Source: a bacterium (GTDB taxonomy: Bacteria > Eisenbacteria > RBG-16-71-46 > CAIMUX01). From it: a DNA stretch of 64,000 bases. The translations under genes and the position numbers were made by a program. The stretch lies in assembly GCA_030431975.1 (NCBI GenBank), contig JAUIHP010000015.1, positions 107,367 to 171,366 of the forward strand, given 5' to 3'. A model generated the notes under the pieces. That model saw nothing but the letters and a program-made list of their open reading frames with translations. It made no database searches and had not been told where the DNA came from. Positions 17,691-24,844 of this stretch are shown in pieces (positions within the stretch are counted from its first letter, which is position 1; every line of letters begins with the position of its first letter).

Positions 17691-17748
17691 GCCGACCTGC
17701 GGACTCTGTCCGCACGCAACTACGAACAGAATGACGAAAGGCGAAACG

Positions 17749-18513
17749 ATGATGAAGCATTACGGACTGCCCCTGGCCGCACTCGTTGCCATTGCCATCC
17801 CGGCACTGGCTGCGGACGAGGGAGCATTGATTCTGGAGGAGAGGGTGACGGGCGGATCGCTGGATCTGTCTTGGGAAACCGCCTTCGGGTTGGAAAACAA
17901 CGTGCAGGCCATGACTCTCGAAGCCGGTCATCCCGCATACGACAATCCGTCGGGAGACCATACGGTCGCGGTGCTCAAGAATTCCGAGCCGGACTTCGGG
18001 GGTTTGGGAAAGTCAGTCACGGACCCCGGCGGCTATGCCAATTATTCCTGGAGCGGTTGGTTCTTCACCGGGGACGGGGACACGCGTCGCGGTATCGTGC
18101 TTCGCGCGGATGATGAAGCCGCGTTTACGCAGTGCTATCAGCTCGTCCTTGATGCCGGACTGCTCAACCTTCGCTTCCGTCTGCTTAGTGGCGAGGGGGC
18201 ATCGACTCTCGAGGAGTGGTTCACCACGGACACTCCGACCGGGCTACCGCAGCCCAACACCTGGCATCACCTCAAGGTCATCGCCAACGGTGATGAGTTT
18301 CGCTGTTTCTTCGACGGCTATGAGCTGACCGATGAGCCGATCGTGGACAGCACATTGGCGACGGGCTGGGTCGGCGTCTACAATTTCCGATTCGATCTCG
18401 GAGGGATTCCGGTGTACTTCGACGACCTGACCTTGTGCGAGGTCGAAGGAACCACGCCGATCCTTTCGCGGAGCTGGGGCGAGATCAAGAACGAGTTCCT
18501 ACCCAACCCGTAG
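17749..18513 (+). CDS. Exported ConA-like/LamG-type lectin-domain protein
   Basis: A 254-residue exported protein. ATG at 17749 has a GAAAGG ribosome site; an ATG at 17731 is also in frame. The signal peptide MMKHYGLPLAALVAIAIPALA precedes a domain typical of concanavalin-A-like beta-sandwiches (LamG or DUF1080-like): NYSWSGWFFTGDGD, GIVLRADDEAAFTQCYQLVLD, PNTWHHLKVIANGDEFRCFFDGYEL (read in two pieces, PNTWHHLKVIANG and DEFRCFFDGYEL), and GWVGVYNFRFD. Two Cys residues could form a disulphide. It lies between the sorting-domain protein and a terminator before hmuT, so it belongs to the haem locus. A carbohydrate- or ligand-binding accessory role is possible but unproven. Confidence 0.7.
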   Translation: MMKHYGLPLAALVAIAIPALAADEGALILEERVTGGSLDLSWETAFGLENNVQAMTLEAGHPAYDNPSGDHTVAVLKNSEPDFGGLGKSVTDPGGYANYSWSGWFFTGDGDTRRGIVLRADDEAAFTQCYQLVLDAGLLNLRFRLLSGEGASTLEEWFTTDTPTGLPQPNTWHHLKVIANGDEFRCFFDGYELTDEPIVDSTLATGWVGVYNFRFDLGGIPVYFDDLTLCEVEGTTPILSRSWGEIKNEFLPNP

Positions 18514-18534
18514 ATCTAGTTTTATTGTTCGACT

Positions 18535-18563
18535 GGCCGGGGACGTTGGGCCCCGGCCTTTTT
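18535..18563 (+). terminator. Intrinsic terminator before hmuT
   Basis: A perfect 8-bp stem (GGCCGGGG / CCCCGGCC) with an eight-base loop is followed by TTTTT. Only eight bases separate its end from the GGAGG of hmuT, so no promoter fits between. The hmuTUVS genes must therefore depend on read-through here or on a promoter inside the preceding gene. Confidence 0.85.
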
Positions 18564-18585
18564 CTGGCCACGGAGGTTGAACCGA

Positions 18586-19476
18586 GTGAAATCGAACCTG
18601 GGTGTTCTACTGCGTCAATGGTCCCTACTGGCCGTGGTTGGCGGGACCGTCGTGTCTGCTGAACCCGTCCATGGGGGAAGTGACTCTGCTCCCTGCCCAC
18701 AAAGGATCGTCAGCTGTGGAGCCGACCTTACCGAGATCGTCACCCTGCTCGATCGTGGCGATAGTCTGGTCGGCGTCGACGACTCCAGCCAGCTGGTCGG
18801 TGCGCAGAAGGAACTTCCAAGAGTCGGCTACAAGAGAGCGCTCAACATCGAGGGCGTGTTGTCGTTGCGGCCGGACCTGGTGATCGCGACCGCTGACGCC
18901 GGGCCACCTCATGTCCTGCAAAGATTGAACGAGCTGGGAATTGACATCCTCATGCTGCCGGAAGAAAAGACGGTTCCCGGAACGATCGAACGAATCGAGA
19001 AGCTGAGTTCCCGGATCTGTGCGGTAGCGGAGGGTGAAGAGCTCGTCAAACCGCTGCTGGATCTCGAGTCTCCACCGCGATGGGAGGAGCCGCCGCGCGT
19101 TCTGTTCATTTATGCGCGGGGCGGTGGCGTCGTCAACGTTTCGGGCCGAGGAACGGCTGCAGATGAGATGATTCGGCTTGCCGGAGCGATCAACGCGGTC
19201 AACGACTACGCAGGCTACCGGCCGATGACAGCCGAAGGTCTGATCTCTGCGCAACCGGATGTAATTCTCTTTACGGACCACGGCCTCGAGGCGCTCGGCG
19301 GAGTGGAGGCGGCTTCCCGGTTGCCGGGACTGGCCAAGACAAAGGCCGGACGCAATCAGTCCATCGTTGCCGTAGATGAGTTGATGCTGCTGGGCTTCGG
19401 GCCCCGAGTCGACGAAGCGGTCGACATGCTGGTCGATTCCATCGGTTCGAGGTTGGGATCTCTCCCGAAACCCTGA
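18586..19476 (+). CDS. hmuT: Periplasmic haem-binding protein of the ABC importer
   Basis: A 296-residue substrate-binding protein of the cluster A-II (BtuF/HmuT) type. GTG at 18586 lies nine bases after GGAGG; a TTG at 18577 is too close to that site. A signal sequence (LRQWSLLAVVGGTVVSAEP) precedes RIVSCGADLTEIVTLLD and VGYKRALNIEGVLSLRPDLV, then ADAGPP. The VGYxRxLxxEGVLSLxPDLV pattern, including the Tyr that binds haem in HmuT/ShuT, is characteristic of haem-binding members rather than of BtuF. Its stop overlaps the ATG of the permease gene by one base, showing tight coupling. Confidence 0.87.
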   Translation: MKSNLGVLLRQWSLLAVVGGTVVSAEPVHGGSDSAPCPQRIVSCGADLTEIVTLLDRGDSLVGVDDSSQLVGAQKELPRVGYKRALNIEGVLSLRPDLVIATADAGPPHVLQRLNELGIDILMLPEEKTVPGTIERIEKLSSRICAVAEGEELVKPLLDLESPPRWEEPPRVLFIYARGGGVVNVSGRGTAADEMIRLAGAINAVNDYAGYRPMTAEGLISAQPDVILFTDHGLEALGGVEAASRLPGLAKTKAGRNQSIVAVDELMLLGFGPRVDEAVDMLVDSIGSRLGSLPKP

Positions 19477-20528
19477 TGGGAATCAGTCTCGTCGGAAAGC
19501 GGTTGGACGCCGGAAACCGCGCCTTCGGACTGGCCTTGCTGGGGCTGGTCGCGGCTTCCGTGATCTATCTCTGTCTCGGAGCGATGCGGATTTCGTTGAC
19601 TGAGGTGCTGCGGGTTCTCACGGGCGGTGAAGCGGAGCAGATGAGTTGGCTCGTGGTGCGTGACCTCAGGTTGCCGCGTGTCCTTCTGGCCTGGCTCATC
19701 GGATCCGGGCTCGCACTTTCCGGAGCGACGCAGCAGGCCGTCTTCCGAAACCCGCTCGCCGATCCCGGCCTCCTTGGGGTTACGACCGGCGCCGCTCTCG
19801 GGGCTTCCGTCTTCATTCTGGTTGCCGGCGGCACTCCCACCTCCCCGGTTGTGGGAAGTTGGATCGATCTGGGGCTGGTGACGTCCGCTTTCGTGGGTGG
19901 GCTGCTCGCAACCGCGCTCGCCTGGATTCTCTCGGCCGGCGGCCGCAGTCGGGACACCGCGCACTTGCTGCTCGGGGGCATCGCCGTCAACACGATGTGC
20001 GCCTCGGCCATCGGTCTGATCTTCTTTTTGGTCGACGACGTTCAGCTCCGTTCCATCACGTTCTGGACACTGGGAAGCATCGGTTCCGCCAACTGGAGTT
20101 CGTTGCTTCTCCTGCTCCCCTTCTCGTTGGTCGGGCTCGTCGTTCTGCCTCGGTTGGCGCGAGCGCTGGATCTGCTACAGCTCGGTGAGGCCGATGCGAG
20201 CTTTCTGGGAGTGGATATCCGAAGGGTTCGAGTCGTCGCAATCGTGGTTTCGACGGCAACTGTCGCCGCCGCGGTAGCGGTTGCCGGCCCCATTACTTTC
20301 GTCGGCCTCGTCGTTCCCCATCTCGTTCGATTGGTGTTCGGCGCTTCCCATCGCATCGTGCTCCCGATGTCGGCGTTGGTCGGGGCGCTCTTGTTGACGA
20401 TTGCCGATCTTCTCTCCAGAACCCTGGTTGCCCCGGCGGAGCTTCCGGTCGGTATCGTCACGTCGATGGTCGGCGCACCTTTCTTTGCGTGGCTGCTCTT
20501 TGTCGGTCGATCCCGGAGGCAGGCATGA
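19476..20528 (+). CDS. hmuU: Haem ABC importer permease (FecCD family)
   Basis: A 350-residue permease with about nine to ten hydrophobic segments. Family landmarks are RLPRVLLAWLIGSGLALSGATQQAVFRNPLADPGLLG (read as RLPRVLLAWLIGSG then LALSGATQQAVFRNPLADP then GLLG), the GxxF/GLxVPHLVR loop (ITFVGLVVPHLVRLVFG) that contacts the ATPase, and a terminal ELPVGIVTSMVGAPFFAWLL. It forms the membrane channel that takes haem from HmuT to the cytoplasm. Its ATG overlaps the hmuT stop, and its TGA overlaps the hmuV start (ATGA). Confidence 0.92.
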   Translation: MGISLVGKRLDAGNRAFGLALLGLVAASVIYLCLGAMRISLTEVLRVLTGGEAEQMSWLVVRDLRLPRVLLAWLIGSGLALSGATQQAVFRNPLADPGLLGVTTGAALGASVFILVAGGTPTSPVVGSWIDLGLVTSAFVGGLLATALAWILSAGGRSRDTAHLLLGGIAVNTMCASAIGLIFFLVDDVQLRSITFWTLGSIGSANWSSLLLLLPFSLVGLVVLPRLARALDLLQLGEADASFLGVDIRRVRVVAIVVSTATVAAAVAVAGPITFVGLVVPHLVRLVFGASHRIVLPMSALVGALLLTIADLLSRTLVAPAELPVGIVTSMVGAPFFAWLLFVGRSRRQA

Positions 20529-21373
20529 TTCGCATCCGTGGTTTGCAGGTCATTCGAGGTGGGCACCGTTGTGTCGATGGAGTCGATCTGACGATTGGGC
20601 ATGGGGAGGTCGTTGCGCTTCTGGGTCCCAACGGCAGTGGAAAGTCCAGCCTCTTGCAGGCGGTGGCCGGCTCCCTCCCGACGGCGGGGGGAGACGTCGT
20701 GTGGGACGACCGCCCCCTTCGCGAGTGGTCCGGTGATGAGCTGGCACGCAAGAGAGCCGTCATGTCGCAGTCGACGCACATGGCCTTTCCTTTCACCGTG
20801 CGCGAGGTGGTCTCTATGGGGTACCTCGGTCTGCGGAAAGCACGGGATGCAGCCGTCGGCGGAGCGATGCTCAAGGCCAACGTTCTCGGGATGGCAGACC
20901 GGGATTACTCGACCCTTTCCGGGGGGGAGCAGCAGAGGGTACAGTTCGCGCGGGCGATGTGCCAACTTTGGGGACGGGAAGCCAAGGGCTTCCTGCTGTT
21001 GGACGAACCGACTTCCCAATTGGACCTGGCTCACCAGCACCGTGTTCTGGAGGCGGTAACCGACTTCGCCTTCGCGGGCGGCGGTGTCCTGATCGTTCTT
21101 CACGATTTGAACCTGGCGGCGATGTATGCCGATCGCGTGGCTCTGCTCAAAGGGGGCCGTCTGCTCGCCTGCGATTTGACGCGGGAGGTGATTCGTTCGG
21201 AACCGATCGAGACCTGCTTCGATGTCGAAGCTCGGATCGTAGAGGTGCCTGCGTCGAAACAACCGGACGGAACGAGTCGGTCCGTCCCACATGTTCATAC
21301 CCGACCCAAACTGAGTGCTACTCCCAGGGAGACTGAGACTGATGTACGAAGCGAACAACGAATCAAGGCGTGA
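20525..21373 (+). CDS. hmuV: Haem ABC importer ATPase
   Basis: A 282-residue ATPase. Walker A is GPNGSGKSS, the Q-loop region is RAVMSQSTHMAFPFTVREVV, the signature is LSGGEQQRVQFARAM followed by CQLW, Walker B is GFLLLDEPTSQLD, and the H-loop is in LIVLHDLNLA. The AFPFTVREVV and signature regions match HmuV-type haem ATPases closely. ATG overlaps the permease stop. The C-terminal ~30 residues run past the usual domain end, and the gene overlaps the hmuS start by 32 bases, consistent with translational coupling. Confidence 0.92.
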   Translation: MIRIRGLQVIRGGHRCVDGVDLTIGHGEVVALLGPNGSGKSSLLQAVAGSLPTAGGDVVWDDRPLREWSGDELARKRAVMSQSTHMAFPFTVREVVSMGYLGLRKARDAAVGGAMLKANVLGMADRDYSTLSGGEQQRVQFARAMCQLWGREAKGFLLLDEPTSQLDLAHQHRVLEAVTDFAFAGGGVLIVLHDLNLAAMYADRVALLKGGRLLACDLTREVIRSEPIETCFDVEARIVEVPASKQPDGTSRSVPHVHTRPKLSATPRETETDVRSEQRIKA

Positions 21374-22424
21374 ACTGCGGGCCCGCTGGGACGAGGCCCA
21401 GGCTCAGGAAACTCGCCGAAGGGCGCGCGACTTTGCCCGCGACCTGGGAGTTCCGGAGGCTGCCTTGGCCGACGCACTCGCTGAAGAGACCGGCGGCGTT
21501 CTTCGCAACGACTGGGAAGGGTTGGTCAAGGGCCTCTGCAAGGTTGGCAAGGTCATGGCACTGGCCCGGAATGAGGCGATCGTTCTCGAGAATTCCGGAG
21601 AGTACGACGAGGTGTCCTTCTTCCACGGTGGCGTGGGGCAGGTGCTCGGTCGGGGGATCGATCTTCGCGTCTATACGCGGAACTGGCACCGGGCCGTTCA
21701 CCTCGATGTCATGTCCCGAGGCCAGGCGTTGAAGTCCATTCAGATCTATGACCGTGCCGGCCAGGCGATCCAGAAGATCTATGCCAAGGACTACACGGAC
21801 AGCGACGCCTTTGGTGAACTCATCGCATCGTTGTCGGATCCTTCGCCTGAGGACTTGAGGTTGGAGCCCGAGCCCGTTGTCGCCGCCCCGCGCACTCGGG
21901 AAGAGCTTTCGAAAGAAGAGATCGAGAAGCTCTGCAACGGCTGGGATGCTCTCCAGGATACGCACGACTTCTTCATGCTGCTTCGCGAGGTGGGGTTGGG
22001 CCGGCTGGAGGCTCTTCGGGCGGCCGGCCCGGGGCGCGCTGAGCGGGTGGCCTACGGGTCCTTCGAACGGGTGCTCGAATCGGCGGCGGGGACGGGATTC
22101 AAGATCCTGATGTTCGTGGAGAATCCCGGCATCCATCAGATCCATGGCGGTCCCATCGAGCGAATCGTGCGGATGGACGACTGGTTCAACATCATGGACC
22201 CGGACTTCAATCTTCACCTCGACACGAAGCTCATTTCCGAGGTCTGGTGTGTGCGGAAGCCGACGAGACAGGGAATCGTGACCAGTCTGGAACTCTACGA
22301 CGGGGACGGCAAAACGGCCGGAATGCTCTTCAGCAAAAAGGGGCGGGACGAGGCGGAGACCGAAGCCTGGCGCGAGATGGTCGCATCCGGCCTTCAGGAG
22401 CTGCCACAGGAATCCATGAGCTAG
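21342..22424 (+). CDS. hmuS: Haem-degrading/haem-carrier protein HmuS (HemS family)
   Basis: A 360-residue cytoplasmic protein with two HemS-type domains. The N-terminal half has WEGLVKGLCKVGKVMALARN, EYDEVSFFHGGVGQVLG and DLRVYTRNWHRAVHLDV; the second half repeats the plan (ESAAGTGFKILMFVENPGIHQIHGGPI, read as ESAAGTGFKILMFVENPG and IHQIHGGPI, then DPDFNLHLDTKLISEVWCVRKPT). ATG at 21342 follows AGGGAG and lies inside the end of hmuV. Members bind imported haem and pass it to, or act in, haem breakdown that releases iron. It ends the locus, ten bases before a convergent gene. Confidence 0.9.
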   Translation: MYEANNESRRELRARWDEAQAQETRRRARDFARDLGVPEAALADALAEETGGVLRNDWEGLVKGLCKVGKVMALARNEAIVLENSGEYDEVSFFHGGVGQVLGRGIDLRVYTRNWHRAVHLDVMSRGQALKSIQIYDRAGQAIQKIYAKDYTDSDAFGELIASLSDPSPEDLRLEPEPVVAAPRTREELSKEEIEKLCNGWDALQDTHDFFMLLREVGLGRLEALRAAGPGRAERVAYGSFERVLESAAGTGFKILMFVENPGIHQIHGGPIERIVRMDDWFNIMDPDFNLHLDTKLISEVWCVRKPTRQGIVTSLELYDGDGKTAGMLFSKKGRDEAETEAWREMVASGLQELPQESMS

Positions 22425-22434
22425 CCGGACCTGG

Positions 22435-23553
22435 CTAAGATCGAAGGCCCAGACTCAGCGTGTAGTTGGGCAACGCGTAGTTGTGCAGGTACTGGAACTT
22501 GCTGGGCAGAGTGCGGGCCATCGGATGCGACGGCTCGTTCCACCACCTCTTGAACGGTAGGAACTCGAAACCAGGGACGGGCCCTCCTGCGGGATGGGTC
22601 TGTCCGCTCAGATACTGTTTTGCCACCACACCCGGCTTCACTTTCGCCTTGAACGCGTAGCGCGGATCCATGCTGATGACGCGAGTGACGTTCAGCGACG
22701 ACTGAATTCCGCTGAGGAAGTCGTTGAAGTCGAAGATGCCGTTGCTGAACGTGAATGCCTGCACCGAAGAGAATCCGAAGGCATTGTTGGTCAGTGCGGA
22801 CATCTTCTGCAGTGCCTCCTTGACGAAGGCTCCGTCATTCTGGAACGGACCCAACTCATGCCCGCCCGCCGCTCTTACGATATGGAAGAAGGCCGTCGGT
22901 TGGGGAGCGGTCAGGACCTGCGGCGCCCAGCGCCGGATCAGGTGTTTCAACAGCACGAAGTGAATGAGGGGCGCCGAACGAGGGTTGGTCCACCCGAGTC
23001 CCTCGTAGTGAGCGGTGTTCTGTTTGAACTGATGGGACACTCCGATAAGAACGTTTTGCGGAACACCGTTCTCCGGCAGGAAGAGAATGACGCTTCGCTC
23101 GACACCGGCCTTGCCGCAGGCAAAGATGCCGAGCCTCGCTACTTTGAGCGGAGTGAAACTGAAGGCCGGCATGTTCTCCGGGTCTCCCGCGCGAAACGTC
23201 GGTAGATCGATCATGGGGAGAGCCGGGACGAACTGTCGGACGAGCCCATGCTGGGTTTCCAAACCGAGGACGTTCTTGGTGATGGCCTCCACGGTGACGT
23301 TCGACGTTGGTGGGGGAGGTCCGTTGCCGACTCCGTTTCCGGACTGCTCCTCGACGACGGCCAGGGTGTTGGGCCCCGCGATTCCATCGGCGACCAGCCC
23401 GTGGTTGCGCTGAAACTCGAGGACGCGGGAGTGGGTTTTGCCGCCGAAGAATCCGTCGACCGTGAGTAGGGGCAGCAAGGTTGGGGGGAGTGCGTTGAGC
23501 GCCCCCTGGAGCGCCCGCACGGCATCGCCGGTCGAGCCGTAGGACAAGAGCAT
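22435..23553 (-). CDS. Peptidoglycan-binding-like domain fused to an unknown domain
   Basis: A 372-residue protein. ATG at 23553 has GAAGGA eight bases upstream. Residues ~4-70 form a PG_binding_1-like three-helix domain (STGDAVRALQGALNAL ... VDGFFGGKTHSRVLEFQRNHGL ... DGIAGPNTL). A Gly/Pro-rich linker leads to ~280 residues I do not recognise, with RSVILFLPENGVPQNVLIGVSHQF (in pieces: RSVILFLPENG, VPQNVLIGVSHQF), FFHIVRAAGGHELGPF and FKRWWNEPSHP. There is no signal peptide at the chosen start. Absence of a secretion signal plus a wall-binding domain is typical of effector or phage-derived lytic proteins, but no catalytic motif is visible. It converges on hmuS. Confidence 0.7.
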   Translation of the reverse strand: MLLSYGSTGDAVRALQGALNALPPTLLPLLTVDGFFGGKTHSRVLEFQRNHGLVADGIAGPNTLAVVEEQSGNGVGNGPPPPTSNVTVEAITKNVLGLETQHGLVRQFVPALPMIDLPTFRAGDPENMPAFSFTPLKVARLGIFACGKAGVERSVILFLPENGVPQNVLIGVSHQFKQNTAHYEGLGWTNPRSAPLIHFVLLKHLIRRWAPQVLTAPQPTAFFHIVRAAGGHELGPFQNDGAFVKEALQKMSALTNNAFGFSSVQAFTFSNGIFDFNDFLSGIQSSLNVTRVISMDPRYAFKAKVKPGVVAKQYLSGQTHPAGGPVPGFEFLPFKRWWNEPSHPMARTLPSKFQYLHNYALPNYTLSLGLRS

Positions 23554-23766
23554 GGCCGGATCCTTCTTCGGTCGGTTTCGGAGACGTGACTTGCGCGGGG
23601 ATTCCCTGCACAATCACTTCCGGGTTCAAACGGGAGGTTTGGGGTTGGCTCGAGGCAAACCCTGCATGACTTCTGCCTTCAGAACTCCCGATCTGCCCAA
23701 AAACGCACAACAAAACCGTCCGGCCGACTTGCGGCCTCGGATCTCGTGAGATCGGAATCAGTCAAC

Positions 23767-24804
23767 GTGAAGCTTTCCCTATTTTCGCTGTTGCCGTCCC
23801 ACCACCAGACGGAAGGGCGGGATCTCTTCGACATTGCTTTGGACCGGGCGGTGATGGCCGACGAACTCGGCTACCACGGATTCTGGGTGGCGGAGCATCA
23901 CGGCCGATCGGTTTGTACGATGCCGAACCCAGCCGTCTTTCTGGCCGCCGCCGCGCAGCGGACGCGCAGAGTCCGGTTGGGCGTGGCCGTTTCCGTCCTG
24001 CCGATGCGGGATCCGCTTCTGACCGCCGAAGACTATGCATTGGTCGACCGTCTTTCCGGAGGCCGATTGGACTTCGGCGTGGGTTCGGGAATCTCTCCCG
24101 TCGAGTACGCCGCGCTCGGAATCCCCATGGAGGACAAGCGGGAGAAGTTCGAAGAGTCGCTGGCCATGATCCGTCACGCCTGGTCGGGAGAGGGTGGCGA
24201 GGTTGAGGGTCGTTTTCGCTGTTACGGCGACCTGCATTGTCCCGTTTCGACGGCGCAGAAGCCGGGTCCGCCGGTGTGGCGGGCCGTGGGGAATCCGGAG
24301 GCTGCCCGCGCTGCAGGGGAATCAGGGGACTACGCTCTGGTTCTGGCCGCACCCGACATGGGCAACCACGACCCGATGAGCGCCATGGCTGCGGCGTATC
24401 GAGAGGGAGTCGGCGCCGATGTGGGCAGCCGGAGTGGGGCGGTCGGTACGGCGTTGAGCGAGATCGGGGCGGCCGGGGACACGCATGCAAAGGGTCGGAT
24501 CGGAGCCGCCGTCTTCGTCATGCCGGGAGACACGGACAGCGAGGCGCAGCAGGAAGCAGCAAAGGCATTGGACCGTCTCGCTGCAGCACAGAGCTCGGAT
24601 CCGACTGGACGGGAAACTGTCGCTCGCGCGATCGAAGGAGGTCGCTCGTTCTTTGGTTCGCGGGAGACCATTGCCCGGAGCCTGTCTCAGTTGGAGAAGG
24701 CTGGGTTCGACGAAGTGCTCTTCTGGTTCGACTACGGAGGCGGTCCGGAATCGCAGATCGCCGAGTCCATGAGGATACTGTCGCCGGGCAACTCTTCCTA
24801 CTGA
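23767..24804 (+). CDS. Luciferase-like (LLM class) flavin-dependent oxidoreductase
   Basis: A 345-residue protein of the bacterial luciferase-like family: MKLSLFSLLPSHH start, DLFDIALDRAVMADELGYHGFWVAEHHG (in pieces: DLFDIALDRAVMADELG, YHGFWVAEHHG), RVRLGVAVSVLPMRDPL and SGGRLDFGVGSGISPVEY. These are the classic TIM-barrel beta-strand ends that bind FMN/F420-type cofactors. GTG at 23767 gives the usual family N-terminus; a GTG at 23746 is also in frame and neither has a strong ribosome site. The stop codon lies in the first unit of an octamer tandem repeat. The substrate is unknown; it stands alone. Confidence 0.85.
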   Translation: MKLSLFSLLPSHHQTEGRDLFDIALDRAVMADELGYHGFWVAEHHGRSVCTMPNPAVFLAAAAQRTRRVRLGVAVSVLPMRDPLLTAEDYALVDRLSGGRLDFGVGSGISPVEYAALGIPMEDKREKFEESLAMIRHAWSGEGGEVEGRFRCYGDLHCPVSTAQKPGPPVWRAVGNPEAARAAGESGDYALVLAAPDMGNHDPMSAMAAAYREGVGADVGSRSGAVGTALSEIGAAGDTHAKGRIGAAVFVMPGDTDSEAQQEAAKALDRLAAAQSSDPTGRETVARAIEGGRSFFGSRETIARSLSQLEKAGFDEVLFWFDYGGGPESQIAESMRILSPGNSSY

Positions 24805-24844
24805 CCTACCAACCTACGGACCTACTGACCTACTGACCTACTGA
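24797..24844. repeat. 8-bp x 6 tandem repeat spanning two convergent stop codons
   Basis: Six octamers run without gap: CCTACTGA, CCTACCAA, CCTACGGA, then CCTACTGA three times. The TGA of the luciferase-like gene is in the first unit and the TAG of the convergent binding-protein gene is in the last. Because eight is not a multiple of three, the array places stop codons in several frames on both strands. Confidence 0.85.
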
